Shown here piece by piece: positions 9,797-21,835 of a DNA stretch of 64,000 nt (its first letter is position 1; the number at the start of each line of letters is the position of its first letter). The translations under genes and the position numbers were made by a program. Below the pieces are notes generated by a model that was given only the letters and a program-made list of their open reading frames with translations, was not told the DNA's origin and made no database searches. Source of the DNA: Ophiodon elongatus (lineage: Eukaryota; Chordata; Actinopteri; Perciformes; Hexagrammidae); assembly GCA_016806645.1 (NCBI GenBank), contig JACSYO010001716.1, positions 559,001 through 623,000 of the forward strand. Direction: 5' to 3'.

Positions 9797-12084
9797 AATT
9801 TGAATAATGAATGTTTCATCCACACACTCACAGCGTAGGAAGCCACATTGCTATTGCCAGAAGAGTGAAAACTTTGTCCTGCTAATTTTCTGAAACTCTG
9901 CATGAAAGCATGGTCAAATTAGCCAGCTAACTAGCTAACTAGCCAGTCCAGCTGCAACTTCGAGTTAATGTGACGCCCCCTTCACGTTACAGCCCTCTCT
10001 TGCAGTCCGCAGACAGACCCCACTCCTCAGACATGGACCATAAACCAACAGCCTGCATAGTATACTGTTCTTCAGGTAATGTCCATGGTTTTATAATATG
10101 CTGATAAAAAGCAGCTACCTTCTAATCTTTAATTAAACAGAATGCAACACACGCATGTGACTAGAAAAGAAAATTTCACAAGGCAATAGTTTATCCTAGC
10201 AGAAATATTTTACATTTCAATTTCTCAAAATCATATATAAAAATGTCTATGATGTTGAGTTTGTGTTACGCATAACACGTTTCTCAGGCTGTTTCTCCTC
10301 CCATTCACATGCATGATATGAGCACGAGCTAACATGTTTCAAGCTAGCTCTGAAACTCACTCAACAGAGAATAGTCATCAAAAAAACATCTAAATTTGGT
10401 CTTCCAGTAAAAAACGGTATCCCAGAACACAGTAACTCTTTCCTGGATAATTGTTAACACCAAACGTCAGCGGGTGAACTTCACTCGTCACAGTTTAAGC
10501 TAGCTGCCATACGCGCTGCCTGCAGATGCCTCCCGTATAGGCGCTTGGCCCCATCTTTTGGAATTTAACCCAAACTGCTGCAGATTTTGGGTTATTTTAC
10601 ATCCATAACTTGTCTTATTTCATACTAATGGAAAGAAAACATTAAAAATACACATTGAGGTGTTTATTTTAGCACTTTGACTTTTTACTTCTGAAGATTT
10701 CTCCTAAATTCACTAAACGCTACCATCAGATAATGCCTCATTTGCCTATTTTTTCACAATTCAAGAAACTTGTAACACAGAAAATAATTGTCCTTTTTGT
10801 AAGTAATCAACTGGGGAAGTTTCATGGCAATATTTTAAGTTACCATTTTTACCCTTTTCAGCTGTAGTGTGTTGCAGAATGAATGTTATTTTACAAAACA
10901 TATCTTGCTGCTTTTTTGTACCTAAATTGTTTTTTTTCACTCTGAGCCAAAAATCTCCACCTCATTAGCACTTACATACACCAAACATTCCAGTATCATT
11001 CCTATCTATATTCTGAGGGATGTTACAGAGGAGTTTGTTCATATATCATTCATAGCCTGATTTGTACATATATTGCTAAAACCATGGGAAATTCTTATTT
11101 TTTATGGCTGTTGACAGTTTTTTCAGTTTTAAGAAGTGATAAAAAGAGATATCCAACATTCCCTCTGTAAAACCTTTGACTCTAATAAATCAACAAAATG
11201 AAACAATAATTTTGAACTTGGCTTCATCCAATGTTTACATTTCTGTTTTGGAATTGTATGTGAATTAGCACATATTTGCTAAGATTGTCTTATTTGCATA
11301 TTTAAACATACATTTTCAGAAAACATAATACAAAAAGTAATTGACTTTATGGAATAACTCAACTGGGCAAGTTTGGTGATGTTTTACCTTATTGACCTAG
11401 GGTGTCTCTCCTTAAATGTATACATCATCATTTAGTGGAAAATGTCATACTTGAAAATTCTCTGCCTGGCCTCAGCACCAGTTCTAGCTTCTGTAGTCTA
11501 ACAAATTTGTACTACAATATATGTGGGGTTGTTACAGATAGCTAGTAGCTACACCAGCCTTATGAAGAGTAATGCCTGTAAAATGGAACAGAAGAGTTCC
11601 TGAGGGCAGTAACATTAAGCTGTGGGTCAACACCCTTTTTGTTGCTAAGTACAGCGAGTTAGAGACAAGCTCAAGCACGGTCGTGCACTTCACTCTCTGT
11701 TTCACAACACCAAGCCCAACTGACTAAATGTGTGTGCCATGCAGTCAGCTTACAAGGGACGTCCAATCCCCAGTGGCTGTACTTAAAGTGTCAGAGTAAC
11801 AAGACACCTCTTATGACTAAGATCTACACAGCCACAATAACAGCTAGAATCATGCTTTAAAAGTGCCATCAGAGGGTGAGTCAGCCTGCCTCAGCTCTCA
11901 GCAGAGTGTGTTACAGCTGCTGGTTTGGACCAGTGTTATGACTGTCTTGATGCACATTATGTCCTCTGTAGAAGGACTAAGCTACTAAGCTGAGGGAGAG
12001 AGAGAAAAATACTCACAATGGATTTTGAGTGCTGTGCATGTGAGGTTTACCCATCTTTTGAGGACATAAATCTGATCACAGTCA
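9797..12084. other. Intergenic stretch, mostly unassigned
   Basis: Apart from the 9901-9945 segment related to the 8-kb hairpin arm, I see no gene or well-defined repeat. 10560-11450 is AT-rich with no open frame of note. Confidence 0.5.
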
Positions 12085-12293
12085 CATTGTGGGGACTTTC
12101 CTTTTTTGGAGGGGCAAAATAGGGACAATTGCACGTTCCCATGACATAAACAATCACATTTTAGGGTGAAGACTTCATTTAAGGTCAGGTTAAGGGCTAG
12201 GATTAGGCTGGTAGCATTTATGGTTAGAGTTAGTCTCCAATAGATTAATGTATGTCAATGTAATGTCCCCAAAAGTAATGAAAACACGACTGT

Positions 12294-12378
<85 letters not shown>

Positions 12379-12390
12379 CTGTGTGTGTGT
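12085..12390 (+). mobile_element. Fish dispersed repeat ending in a (GT)n array
   Basis: The unit begins near TTGTGGGGACTTTCC, contains AAGGTCAGGTTAAGGGCTAGG and GGTTAGAGTTAG, then AATGTCCCCAAAAG and runs into a GT array. This order (GGGGACTTT, TTAGGG-rich middle, GTCCCC, GT array) matches a very common interspersed repeat of fish genomes. No coding capacity. Confidence 0.65.
12294..12389. repeat. (GT)n microsatellite
   Basis: About 48 GT units with single interruptions (GC, TCTG). Confidence 0.98.
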
Positions 12391-13361
12391 GTACACAAGC
12401 AAAAGGGGCTACAATAAATAATAAATTGATCAAGAGTGCATTGCAGGAATGAGTCCTAAAACCCAGAATTGAGTCAGCATTTTTGCCCTTTTTTGTCTCA
12501 AAGTCAATGTTTTTTGGGTTCGATGGGTCTGTGGTTAACACAAGCTGAAGAGATGTTAATGTCTTTGTTTAAGAGTTTACTTTCTGTAATATTCCAAAAA
12601 CCAATGGAAGAATCCCATTGGCTTTTTTTGGAGGGAACCAGTGTGATGCTAACTTCCTGCTTGGCCTATAGAAATACGTCATCCCTGCAGCACACACTAT
12701 GATTTTACAGGATTAAGCATGAGCACATACAGTATCAGTCAGTAGTTACAAGCCAACAGTCAAAAGCCAACAAACACAATGGCCCTTTCTTCCACATTCC
12801 CCACCTGACTGCTGCCTCCACACAACACATGCACACACAATGGGATCCATTCAGTGCACATAATTTGCAGTGGTTTCTCAAAAGTGTGCAATCAGTGGCA
12901 CTTAAGATAATGTTTATGAGAATGATGCACTGCTGGAAGGCAAAAATTATGTTTAGTTTCATAATAATCTCATCAAATGCCAACACATGGTTCATCATTG
13001 GTTAAAAAAATAACAGCAAGTTCTTCTTCTTCCCCCAAACATTTCAACTGTGACTAAACAATATAATTTACTGGGCATTGTGCTGGTCATATGACAAAGT
13101 TAGGTCCATACTTATTGTGACACTGATATTTATTTTTGTTGTTTACCTAAACAAATTTAAGTTACAGTTATGTAATGAATATGAGCTTTAGTTACACCAA
13201 GCTTCAATCTGAGGGTATTCATATTCAAAGTGGACTTTTGGTTTACAGCTCTTTAGATGTAGCACCGTCTTTTTCAACGGATCAAAAGTAATTTAACTCA
13301 AAAGCTGTTTCACAGAACAGGTGGTCAAAGGAGATCTCAATGCATGCAAGTGAAAAGAAGC
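12391..13361. other. Intergenic stretch, nothing recognised
   Basis: Short frames such as 12469-12702 (+) and 12735-12998 (-) show no domain or splice support. Confidence 0.5.
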
Positions 13362-13717
13362 CACCTTTAAGGCCTTTACACAAACAAACGGCACAAAAAC
13401 ACAAAATACTCGCCTGCGAAAATTATATATCCAGGGCTTTAATTGTGAAAGGTAAGAAATGAGGAAGTGGATCTGGACTGCGCTGCCTTTGTCAAGGTTG
13501 GAAGGAGAAATAAAGTTCAGTATATGGAGCCGCCAAATTGATTTGAATAAAAACCCAGGCCAAAAACCCAATTAGACTTGTTGATGCCTTCATTCGTGGT
13601 GCGAAAGCTAAAAAAAAACCAACCATGTTCCAGTTTTATTCCTGTTCTGTGTGACAAAAACAACAGTGTGAAAAAATATAGCGACGATGTCTTCCGATGT
13701 GTAAAGGCCTTAAGGCT
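13362..13717. mobile_element. MITE-like element with terminal inverted repeats
   Basis: The left end ACCTTTAAGGCCTTTACACA and right end TGTGTAAAGGCCTTAAGG are inverted copies. Further inverted similarity (ACAAAAACA on one side, TGTGAAAAAATATAGC on the other) continues inward. The ~355-bp length with no transposase frame fits a non-autonomous DNA transposon. Part of its interior (13425-13490) resembles 4975-5040. Confidence 0.6.
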
Positions 13718-13749
13718 GCAAAAGCAAAAATAAGTCAGAAATAAAGCGG

Positions 13750-13932
13750 GAACATCAGAAGCGAACAAATCAACACTTTGGCACATTCTGTCAAAAAAAG
13801 AACACGGCTGGCTCGGCAACGCAATGAGGACTGGATGTCCATGGTGGTAAATGATCGCAGGATCCTTTCCATGGTAAAGAAGGCATGCTTCACAACATCC
13901 AGCCAAGTGAAGAACACCCTCCAGGAGGTAGG
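13750..13932 (+). pseudogene. Tc1/mariner-like transposase remnant
   Basis: A plus-strand frame from about 13790 reads KKRTRLARQRNEDWM, then NDRRILSMVKKACFTTSSQ and VKNTLQEVGIS. This looks like the N-terminal helix-turn-helix region of Tc1-family transposases (D-R-x-I-x-x-M-V-K-K, then Q-x-x-x-x-L-x-x-x-G). The catalytic DDE part is absent, so this is a short relic. Assignment rests on motif resemblance only. Confidence 0.55.
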
Positions 13933-13959
13933 CATATCATAATCCATTGGACAGATGAA

Positions 13960-14130
13960 ACTTTAGACCATTTCACACCTTGCATTAAAATGCATCTCGT
14001 ATCCAGAATGTATCTACACATGATTTGAGATTATATTTACACCGGGTATTAATGTGTGCCTCCGGTGTCCACATTGAGATCAAATTGGGATTCAATCGCT
14101 CCGCCCAGCTCAAACAACAGAACGTCACAT
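13960..14130. repeat. Two tandem units of a dispersed DNA repeat
   Basis: TTTCACACCTTGCATTAAAATGCATCTCGTATCC (13970 onward) is echoed about 65 bases later by TTTACACCGGGTATTAATGT and GCCTCCGGTGTCC. The motif 'TTTACACC-GGTATTAA' is one I know from fish non-autonomous DNA elements. No coding content. Confidence 0.5.
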
Positions 14131-14219
14131 CCTCCTCTCCTCTCAAAAGTTGCCCCCCTGATCACACCCTTATACCTTATGTGTCCTATAGCAGAACCAG
14201 AAGGCCACAGATGCCCATT

Positions 14220-14800
14220 CTATGGGAGACATATCAAAATCTAATGGGCAGATTACCATGAAATTCACTGATCACATTTATGCTCCCCAGAGGATGAACC
14301 CTTTTCCCTTTGGACAAAACATTACTGTCCTAGCTGCACCGTCCTCGAAAACAAATGTCCCCTCTTATATGCAATATATTAACAGGTTGTTGTATGAACA
14401 TGAAATGTGCTGAGGATATTCATGGTACACAGAAGTTACCTCCTAATGTTTTCGGTGACCTCTAGCCATCGTCAGGCCTAATTACCATTTGCGCACAAGA
14501 ACTATCACAATTTAATGGGCAATGTTAATTTTTGCTTCCCAGAGGCTGAACCCTTTCCATTTGGTACACACTATGGGCTTCCCGCTACAGCTCAGGGCAA
14601 AATACACACTCAAAATATTGATATTCTAATTAGAAGAATTTACCGAGCACATTTATGCTCTTAAGGGGATGCACCTTTTTGATTTTAATGAGAAATTGCT
14701 TTTTTCTCATACTGCATAATAACAACATAATCAGTATGTTGTTTGTTTCATCCAAGGATGAATCCTTTCCATTTGTTTTCTATGATCCATATTTGTTGCT
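14220..14800 (+). repeat. Degenerate direct-repeat cluster with CCCAGAGGATGAACCCTTT core
   Basis: The core CCCAGAGGATGAACC appears at about 14286, 14538 (GAGGCTGAACCC) and 14665 (AAGGGGATGCACC), and weakly at 14750 (AAGGATGAATCC). Each is followed by TTTCCCTTTGG, TTTCCATTTGG or a similar run. Related sequence lies at 15585-15690 and 46715-46790. The open frames in this stretch are not genes. Confidence 0.6.
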
Positions 14801-15147
14801 GAAACACAATATTTTCAAATTTATATCTTACACCCAGAGGAACCTTTTACTTTAGTCAACATTTTAATTCTGTTGAATAAATAGAAGGAAACATAGCAAC
14901 AGCAGCAACACACTTTCCCGGGAGATTGGATTGTCGAATCTCTCTGGTCTTTATCCCAGGTAAGGTGCTAGGTTTCAATTCTGTTACATCCCTGTGACCG
15001 AGCCGAAAGAGGCTGAAAACCAACACCCTGCTGGAAAAACAAGCCTCCACAAAGGGACAGAGAACCAGCTTTTCCCATCAAACCACACACACGATCATAC
15101 CTGCCAAGGCTGGGTGATATAGTTGGCCAGCAGCATGTCACAGATTG

Positions 15148-15152
<5 letters not shown>

Positions 15153-15225
<73 letters not shown>

Positions 15226-15235
15226 ACACACACAG
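15153..15235. repeat. (CA)n microsatellite
   Basis: About 40 CA units with one T interruption and a terminal CAGACA. Confidence 0.98.
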
Positions 15236-15584
15236 ACATTGTATTCCTTGCTATGCTAGGATGAAACCAGATGAAGAAAAATATGAAAATCCTCAGAATG
15301 GGTGCCAACCATGCTATTTACTGTCACAAGGCCAGACAGGGGGTGATTTGGTTTTATACTTAAACAAAAGTGTGACAGACAAAGAAAAGCATGGTGGCTT
15401 CAATCTGTGCATACACACCAACATCACTGCATGGCCTGGCAGAACTGATGCTGCTTTGCACTGAAGCAAAAGTCTCTAGATCAGCGATGTCTGTAGGCTT
15501 CTGTCCTGGAGTTGAAGAAAGTGCCTCTGATCAAACATCTGCTGCTTACCACATCTCTTTCTTATTGGACCACTGGCATAGTCT

Positions 15585-15690
15585 TTGGTGATCCTCTGAC
15601 TTTTCATCTAGCGCCATCATCGGGTCAAAGTTTGAATTTGTCCAATACTTTAGTTTTAACACTTTCCAACTCATCACATACCGATGCTTT
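15585..15690 (+). repeat. Dispersed fish repeat fragment
   Basis: TTTGGTGATCCTCTGACTTT, then ATCTAGCGCCATCATCGGGT and AATTTGTCCAATACTTTAG. This is a fish repeat that elsewhere follows the CCCAGAGGATGAA core, so the 14.2-15.7 kb interval is probably one disrupted element or a cluster of copies. Confidence 0.5.
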
Positions 15691-16837
15691 GTCAGAACCA
15701 TTGTCGTCCAACAGACACCGATCTGTCAGCCAGAAGGCCGCTGTTCATTCCCCATATGGAATGACCCAAACAACGATATTTTCCTAAACCTAACCAAGTA
15801 GTTGCCTGTTGCCTGAGTTGTTTGCTGGAAAGACAAAAGTTCATTGTGATAAGACCGTATGCATGTAACGAGCAGAAATTAACACGTGGGGCTAGCTTTC
15901 GTAGGAAAAACGCACAAAAGACTAAGGAGTAACTTTCTTCATCACTCTCCTAGAGCATGTTCTCTGAGCATCTAACATTGGCACAGATATGTTTACATTG
16001 TAGTTACTTGAAAGCCCGGTGCGTCGAGGGGCATGACAAAGTGACATTATCTGATGCCCTGGGTACTAGAACAGGCTGCTGGTTTATGATCAAGCCCATA
16101 GTATCACCGAGACTAAAATGTAATGTTGTTACGAAGTCAACTATGGACTTGTTTAATTGTAACAGCAACGTTAAGATAATTATAAAATCAGCTTGTTCGA
16201 ACAAGTTTGTATATCAAGGCCGGGTTGTAACAGTCTGTCTACAGGTCTCTCCAAAAAAGCAATCAGACAGCTGCAACTGATATAGAACACTGCCGCTTCT
16301 AAATTTCAAAAGAGAGAGGAGCACACTCCAATCTTCAGATCACTGAATATGTGTTTCAAACTTTGATTGTGACTCCTACTTGTTCTTCAATTAGGGCTAA
16401 AATCATTCTGTAATATGTTTCTGTGTTACAAACCCAAACATTGAAAGTTACAGATGTTTCCCCCGAATGTGTCAATGAAAAGATTGAACATGAGAGGACA
16501 AGTCAGACTTTGCATTGTCCAACTTTTCCGCCCCAAAAAACTTAGTCATGTCAGTCAGGGCTTCATGATTAAGATCTATGTGGCCTCATTAACATCCAGA
16601 TTTAAGTGAGAAAGTAGAGCACATGCACAGTTTGTCAATGAAAACTACAGCAAAAGAAATCTGATGATGACCTTTTTTCCATGGTGAAGGTGAGGCGAAG
16701 AGTACACCTACACATAGCTCTTCTCCAGACATGGATTTTGTTGCATCCCCTGTTGTATTTCAGTAGATCTGTGTCTTGTAATGTTAGCTAATGTTGATGT
16801 TTTTGGAATTCATTTTTTTTTGTATGGGCTAAATCAG
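15691..16837. other. Intergenic stretch, nothing recognised
   Basis: Mixed sequence. The frame 15957-16280 (+) has no recognisable domain. Confidence 0.45.
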
Positions 16838-17320
16838 GCGGCAACCTCCGGTTCTGCCGAGTGAAGCCAATACAAAATGTCTTAAAACTTGCATTCTCTC
16901 TCAGCCATCAGGGGGTGACTCCTCTGATTGCAAAAAGAAGTCAGATTGTATAGAAGTCTATGATAAATGACCCTACTTCTCACTTGATTCATTACCTCAG
17001 TAAACATTGTGAACATGAGTTGATGCTCTAAATCTCTAGTTTCAAGTCTTCTTCAATACAGCATAATGTTCATTTTGTAAATTATGGTCCTATTTAGAGT
17101 AAAATAGACCATAAAGCAGGCTATGCTTTAGGGCGAGCTCTAAATCACTCCTCCGCATTCCAAATATATTAACTTCCGTTTCCCGGTTGCAAAAAAACAA
17201 CATGGCGACGGTCGTAATCCAAGATGGCGATTGCAAAATCACCGAAATCGAGGTATCAAAACGACAGTCCATAAACCAATGGGAGACGTCTCGATTTAGT
17301 CTACTTCTTATATGGGCTAA
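16838..17320 (+). repeat. Interspersed repeat family A, copy 1
   Basis: Ordered blocks: GGCGGCAACCTC; CTTGCATTCTCTCTCAGCCA with GGGGGTGACTCCTCTG; GTAAACATTGTGAACATG; CTCTAGTTTCAAGTCTTCTT; TAGACCATAAAGCAGG with CTATGCTTTAGGGCG; CCTCCGCATTCCAAATAT. The same blocks recur in order at 43960-44340 and inverted at 21836-22345, with partial copies at 33565-33715 and 42300-42480. No coding frame is shared. Confidence 0.85.
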
Positions 17321-18299
17321 ATGCATTTACAGTCCAAATGAAAATTAGACAAAAAGCAACAACAGCATACCTGGGACAAACATGCAGGCCAGTGCAACAT
17401 TTATTATTAACATCTGTAACTATTGACATCAATGGTGACAGCTTTTGCCTCAGAATGCTAAGAAAACAAAAGATATCCTTTTCATGTTTTTGCTCAAATG
17501 TGACCAACTGATAAACATATCCCTCAAAAGAAAGTATAGCTCTGCAAAATCCCAATTCTATAGGTCAAAAAAAAATTAAAACTCCCTCTCCAGAGACCCG
17601 AGGCTTTACTCCACCAATAGACATTTGACAGAATGTGGCAAGTTATCTCACGGCTCATTTCCAAGTCAGATGTGGTTTTCCTTTCTATATGGTCAACCAG
17701 ACGATCCAGAACAGTCGGCAATGTGGGCACCGTATCGGAAAAGGTCAGAGTGACTCGCAACCAGATGCACAAAATGAAAATAGGGAATTATTTCGTAGAG
17801 AAAAAAAAGAAAAAGCAACTCTGAAAAGGTCAGGAATTATGTTCCAAACTAACAAAGACACTATTGGAGTTTGAGTTTGTTTTTTGGGGCATAGGTCAAT
17901 GATATTCCCTCCTATTCAAAGAAATAATGTGTGGTCTCTCTGTACGTCTCTGAATGTAAATATGATTTTGTCGTGTTTCAACCTGCTGTCACTTTCATCT
18001 AGATGTGCTGCAGTGGTAATTACACACTTCAGACATATTAATTGCTATTCCCACTGTTTAGTGCTTAATATGTGATTCATTCTGTAACATAATGACTGCT
18101 GGGTGGTGCTACTACCCGCATGCTGTCACTTGTTAATTTCCAAATGAGCTGGTAGAATTTAAGTAGTCATCTGTGCTAATGATTCAGAGTATTTCTGTTT
18201 GATGGCAGTGTACATAGTAAAAAGTATTTCTCAAAATACATTCTGAACTCAGCTTCTCCAGTCTCACACACACTAAGAACAGTGCAGTTTCAACAGACG
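17321..18299. other. Intergenic stretch, nothing recognised
   Basis: No gene or repeat that I can name. The frames 17301-17772 (-) and 17633-17874 (+) overlap each other without domain content. Confidence 0.45.
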
Positions 18300-18880
18300 A
18301 TTGGTTAAAGAAAAGGTTCGACATTTTCGGAAATGCTTTGTCATTTTCTTTCTGAGAGTGAGATGTAATGGTGCATTCGATTTGAACTGAAAAGTCGGAA
18401 TTTCCAAGTTCCCAGTTGGAAATTTAAACCGGAACGTAGTCGGATTTCTGACTCCTTAAGTCAGAAGACCCTTACCAACCCTCAACCCTCAAAATCCAAG
18501 ATGGCTGCTCCGCGCATCAACAGAAGTGAAAGCTTTAGCAGCATAGGCCGACTGTTATAAGCACGTCTGTCTTAGTTGTGTCTCATTAAATCAGTCGTAC
18601 ACAGTACTGTCCAAATTCTATCTGTTGGCATGTTGCTAAGGTGTTTGTATGCGCAAAAATACAGTATACCGTGTTGCTATCAACTGGTATTGCTAACTTC
18701 TTCGACTTGTTATATTAGAACGCAGTCAACTCGGTTGCGATTGTCATTGTCATTCCCAGCTCCGATTTACGACTTCCAAGGAAAATGGAACGCAGCATAA
18801 GAACAGAAATTGAGTCAGGACTTGGTTAGCTTAGCTTAGCATAAAGACTGGAGGTAGAAGGAAACAGCTAGCCTGGTTCT
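18300..18880. mobile_element. TTAGCTTAGCATAAAGACTGG-type element, interrupted
   Basis: The left part (18307-18365: AAAAGGTTCGACATTTTCGG, then CTGAGAGTGAGATGTAA) and the right part (18803-18880: GGTTAGCTTAGCTTAGCATA then AAGACTGGAGG) are normally adjacent in a repeat common in percomorph fish. Here they are separated by about 435 bases of another element (18366-18803). Related fragments are at 55125-55450, 59333-59400 and 63170-63270. Confidence 0.6.
18366..18803. mobile_element. Nested non-autonomous DNA element
   Basis: The left end TGGTGCATTCGATTTGAACT and the reverse complement of the right end (TGCTGCGTTCCATTTTCC) are imperfect terminal inverted repeats. Each is followed inward by a matching CGGAATTTCC/AAGTCGTAAATCGG zone. 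It splits the host repeat at 18300-18880. No transposase is encoded. Confidence 0.55.
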
Positions 18881-19179
18881 ATTCTGTCAAAAACACACCT
18901 ACCAACACAACACATGCTCACTCCCAAAATCACTTGGTCAGTCTCCTAAGATTCAAACTATGATGCTTTATGTAACCTACTAGTGTCCGTTTTGGGTGTG
19001 ACAGAGATGGCGTGTTTCCACTCGTTACATGCAAAGTGTCTTTTCAAAATAGACTTCCGTGTTCACAAGAAGTTAGGTTTAGGCAACAAAAACACTTAGG
19101 AAAAGATCTTGGTTTATTAATAATTTTGTCATCCTGATTTTCCATACTGTAGTTTTATTATGTTGGTGTATTCTGTTTT
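18881..19179. other. Intergenic stretch, nothing recognised
   Basis: No gene or named repeat seen. Confidence 0.4.
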
Positions 19180-19243
19180 CCCTGTTAAAAGTTTTTTTAT
19201 GACATTGGGCTGTATAAATAAAATGGACTTGACTTGAAATGTG
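19180..19243 (+). mobile_element. L2-type LINE 3' tail
   Basis: GACATTGGGCTGTATAAATA followed by AAATGGACTTGACTTGAAA is the terminal signature shared with the L2 ends at 6400-6440 and 9340-9366. No coding part. Confidence 0.6.
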
Positions 19244-21232
19244 AATCACCAACTATTTGCTATTCATTGGAATGAAATAGAGCACTAGACTGTGATTTAA
19301 TCCGCTGAGAAAGATGCAAATGACACGTCACACATGATGAAGTCTGCACTTTGAACAGGTGAACAACTGAGAGGCATAACACATACACAGTCAGAGAAGG
19401 CAGAATTACTGAAACTGTCTCTAGTAAATCCTCTGAAATGTATTCGTGACAGTGTGTAAAGGCTTTTCTACCCAGCGGTAGAAAACATTTCCCTTTTACA
19501 TTTTTCTTATTGTCAACAAACACTGTGAAAGACCAACAAAACTCAAATCAATACATGTACCAAAGCCTGATAGATCTTCTTCCTTTGTGCAATTGAGCGC
19601 CATTAAAAACACATCAGTGAGCCACTCTATTGCACTGGTTGACATGTTCCATCATCATCATGATCACACACACTTTATTGTGACTAGGTTCCACACACCG
19701 TCCTGCTGCCACAAATACTCACTAGAGCAACAACTGTGGATAAATCCACTGCTGAAAATAGTCCCCAAAAATGCACCATATTCTCAGATTTGAGTAACAT
19801 TTGTTAAAAACTTTAACTTTATTTTTAGACTGTATACTTGTGAGCATTTTATAAAGATTTACCACGTGGCTCTGGGGTGACGGAGGACGGGACGTATTGA
19901 AAGGCGGGGACAACAAGAAAAAAGTAGTTTTCTTTAAACGTTCGAACCACTCCGATGCAAGTAGCTACGGCTCATTATGATAATGAGTCCCTCCAGTGAG
20001 TTAGTCATACACTTACATAAAGTTGAGGAACATGCTACTTGTTTATAATGTTTTTACAGGCTGCGTCTCACTCTCCATGATGAGTAAATTGAATTTAGAA
20101 AAGAATCCGTAAAATGCTGCTTCAAAAAAATATATATTGAATTTATAATGCATGAATGGGTATATTGATTATCTAAGAAGGGTTCAAAAGATTTTCTCCT
20201 TTTAGCCTGTGGTGTTTTTTCTGACAAAGTTTTTGCGGATGTATCAATGCAGTCACTGTGAGTGTGCACCGCCATACAAACCCGTTTGTTTCACCTTTAG
20301 CCTCATAAAACGTCATATGGTGCAATACATCTTCTCTGACTTCCATTAGAGAATGTGGCGGGGCTCCTTTCACGCTCTGCTGTCACTCAGATAGACTGCT
20401 TGCCATAAGCCGGAGGTTAAAAAAAATAAGATTTACTGTCAGTACATGTATGTCTTTCCCAGCCCCCTCTCCGGCACTGCAAGGTGAGGAAATCATGAGT
20501 GCACAGTAGATAGAACATAATTATGTCAAGTTGTAAAAAAGTAACAGCATCCTGAAGACTGGATAATTACCTTTGTGTGCCTGTATCCGCACTCCACTCC
20601 TGCTGTCATAAAGAAGGAGGGATGAATCACAAATGTTGATAGCTGTGCACACTTTGAGACCGCCTCTCCGGGTTATACAGACAGAAAGTGACGGAGGTAG
20701 TTGTGCGAAGACTCAATGTAAGAGAAACCAAAAACCTGGCAAAGTCGTGAGTGGGTGTGATTGTCTGTTCTCCGCCTTCAGAATGGGGCTTTCAAATGCT
20801 GTTCGGCAATCTGGCTAGCACATTGTTTGGAGAATACTGGGCAACTTGAGCATTAAAGTATAATGTAGCACTGTACATGGAGAACCTACTACTGAGACCA
20901 CCACTGAATGAAAAGGTCTGAATTTGAAATTCCCAACTAGTCCTTCAAACATAATGAAAAAAATACCTAATTTGTAATTGAAATTTTCAGATGATCAGAT
21001 TTTCTGATCTGACACCCCAATCAGTAGGATGACATCATTCATCGGTGCCCTCCAAAACCATCAGGGAAAAAAATCATATTAGTGTTTTCAGATTTGCCAA
21101 CATTATGATTAAACTTTGCTTCGATTAAGCGGCGTTGGGGGTGTGCTGCTTCAAGTACCAGTAAGACATGAAATACAATCCAGGAAGCCCAGTTTGAGTA
21201 ACAGATCCATATGTTTGAAGGCTTCTGTACAA
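19244..21232. other. Intergenic stretch, nothing recognised
   Basis: Several short frames, none with domain content or consistent splice borders. A small palindrome CTCATTATGATAATGAG lies at about 19971-19987. Confidence 0.45.
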
Positions 21233-21468
21233 AGGTAAAATGACTATGATTTTCAATGGAGTCTGGTAGGTTTGAGGAGAGCATAACAGCTGAATAAAAG
21301 GTTTGTTTTGAGTAAACCACAGCTGGTGATTGTTGGAACAGTGGAAAGAGCTCACTGAGTTTTGATATAGTTTCTGTAAAGATTTAATGGAGTGTGTATT
21401 ACAGTCTGCGAGGTAAAATTACTGTGTTTTTCAAGGGAGTCTTGTGGCTTTGAGGAGAGTAAACAATT
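21233..21468 (+). repeat. Pair of diverged ~57-bp direct repeats
   Basis: 21233-21290 (AGGTAAAATGACTATGATTT, then GGTTTGAGGAGAG) and 21411-21468 (AGGTAAAATTACTGTGTTTT, then GGCTTTGAGGAGAG) are clearly related. Their offset is about 178 bases. This indicates an old local duplication. Confidence 0.65.
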
Positions 21469-21835
21469 TTATGTTTTGTACGTTAGTATATTAAAATAAT
21501 TGTCTAAAATACGAGCTGATTTTATTTAATAGGCCTACATGTTTTAAATCTGTTTATATTGTTTTCCGTTCAGAGGATTACAATAACATGAGACAGGATT
21601 TCCCAACTTGGGAAAGTTATCACAGCTGAAACTTTTAATCTTTTGTTGTGACGGTCAAAAGGTAAACAATAGAAAAACTGTTCACGTTAAAAAGTAATCT
21701 ACGAGGAATGTGCGGTTGTATATATTTCTTGGGTCGACAGTACACCTTGCTGGATGTCGGCACATTGCAGCAGAAGTTGAACCTGGGTAGGCAACATTGG
21801 AGAAATCAGCAAGAGAACGCTAGATTAAAAATCCA

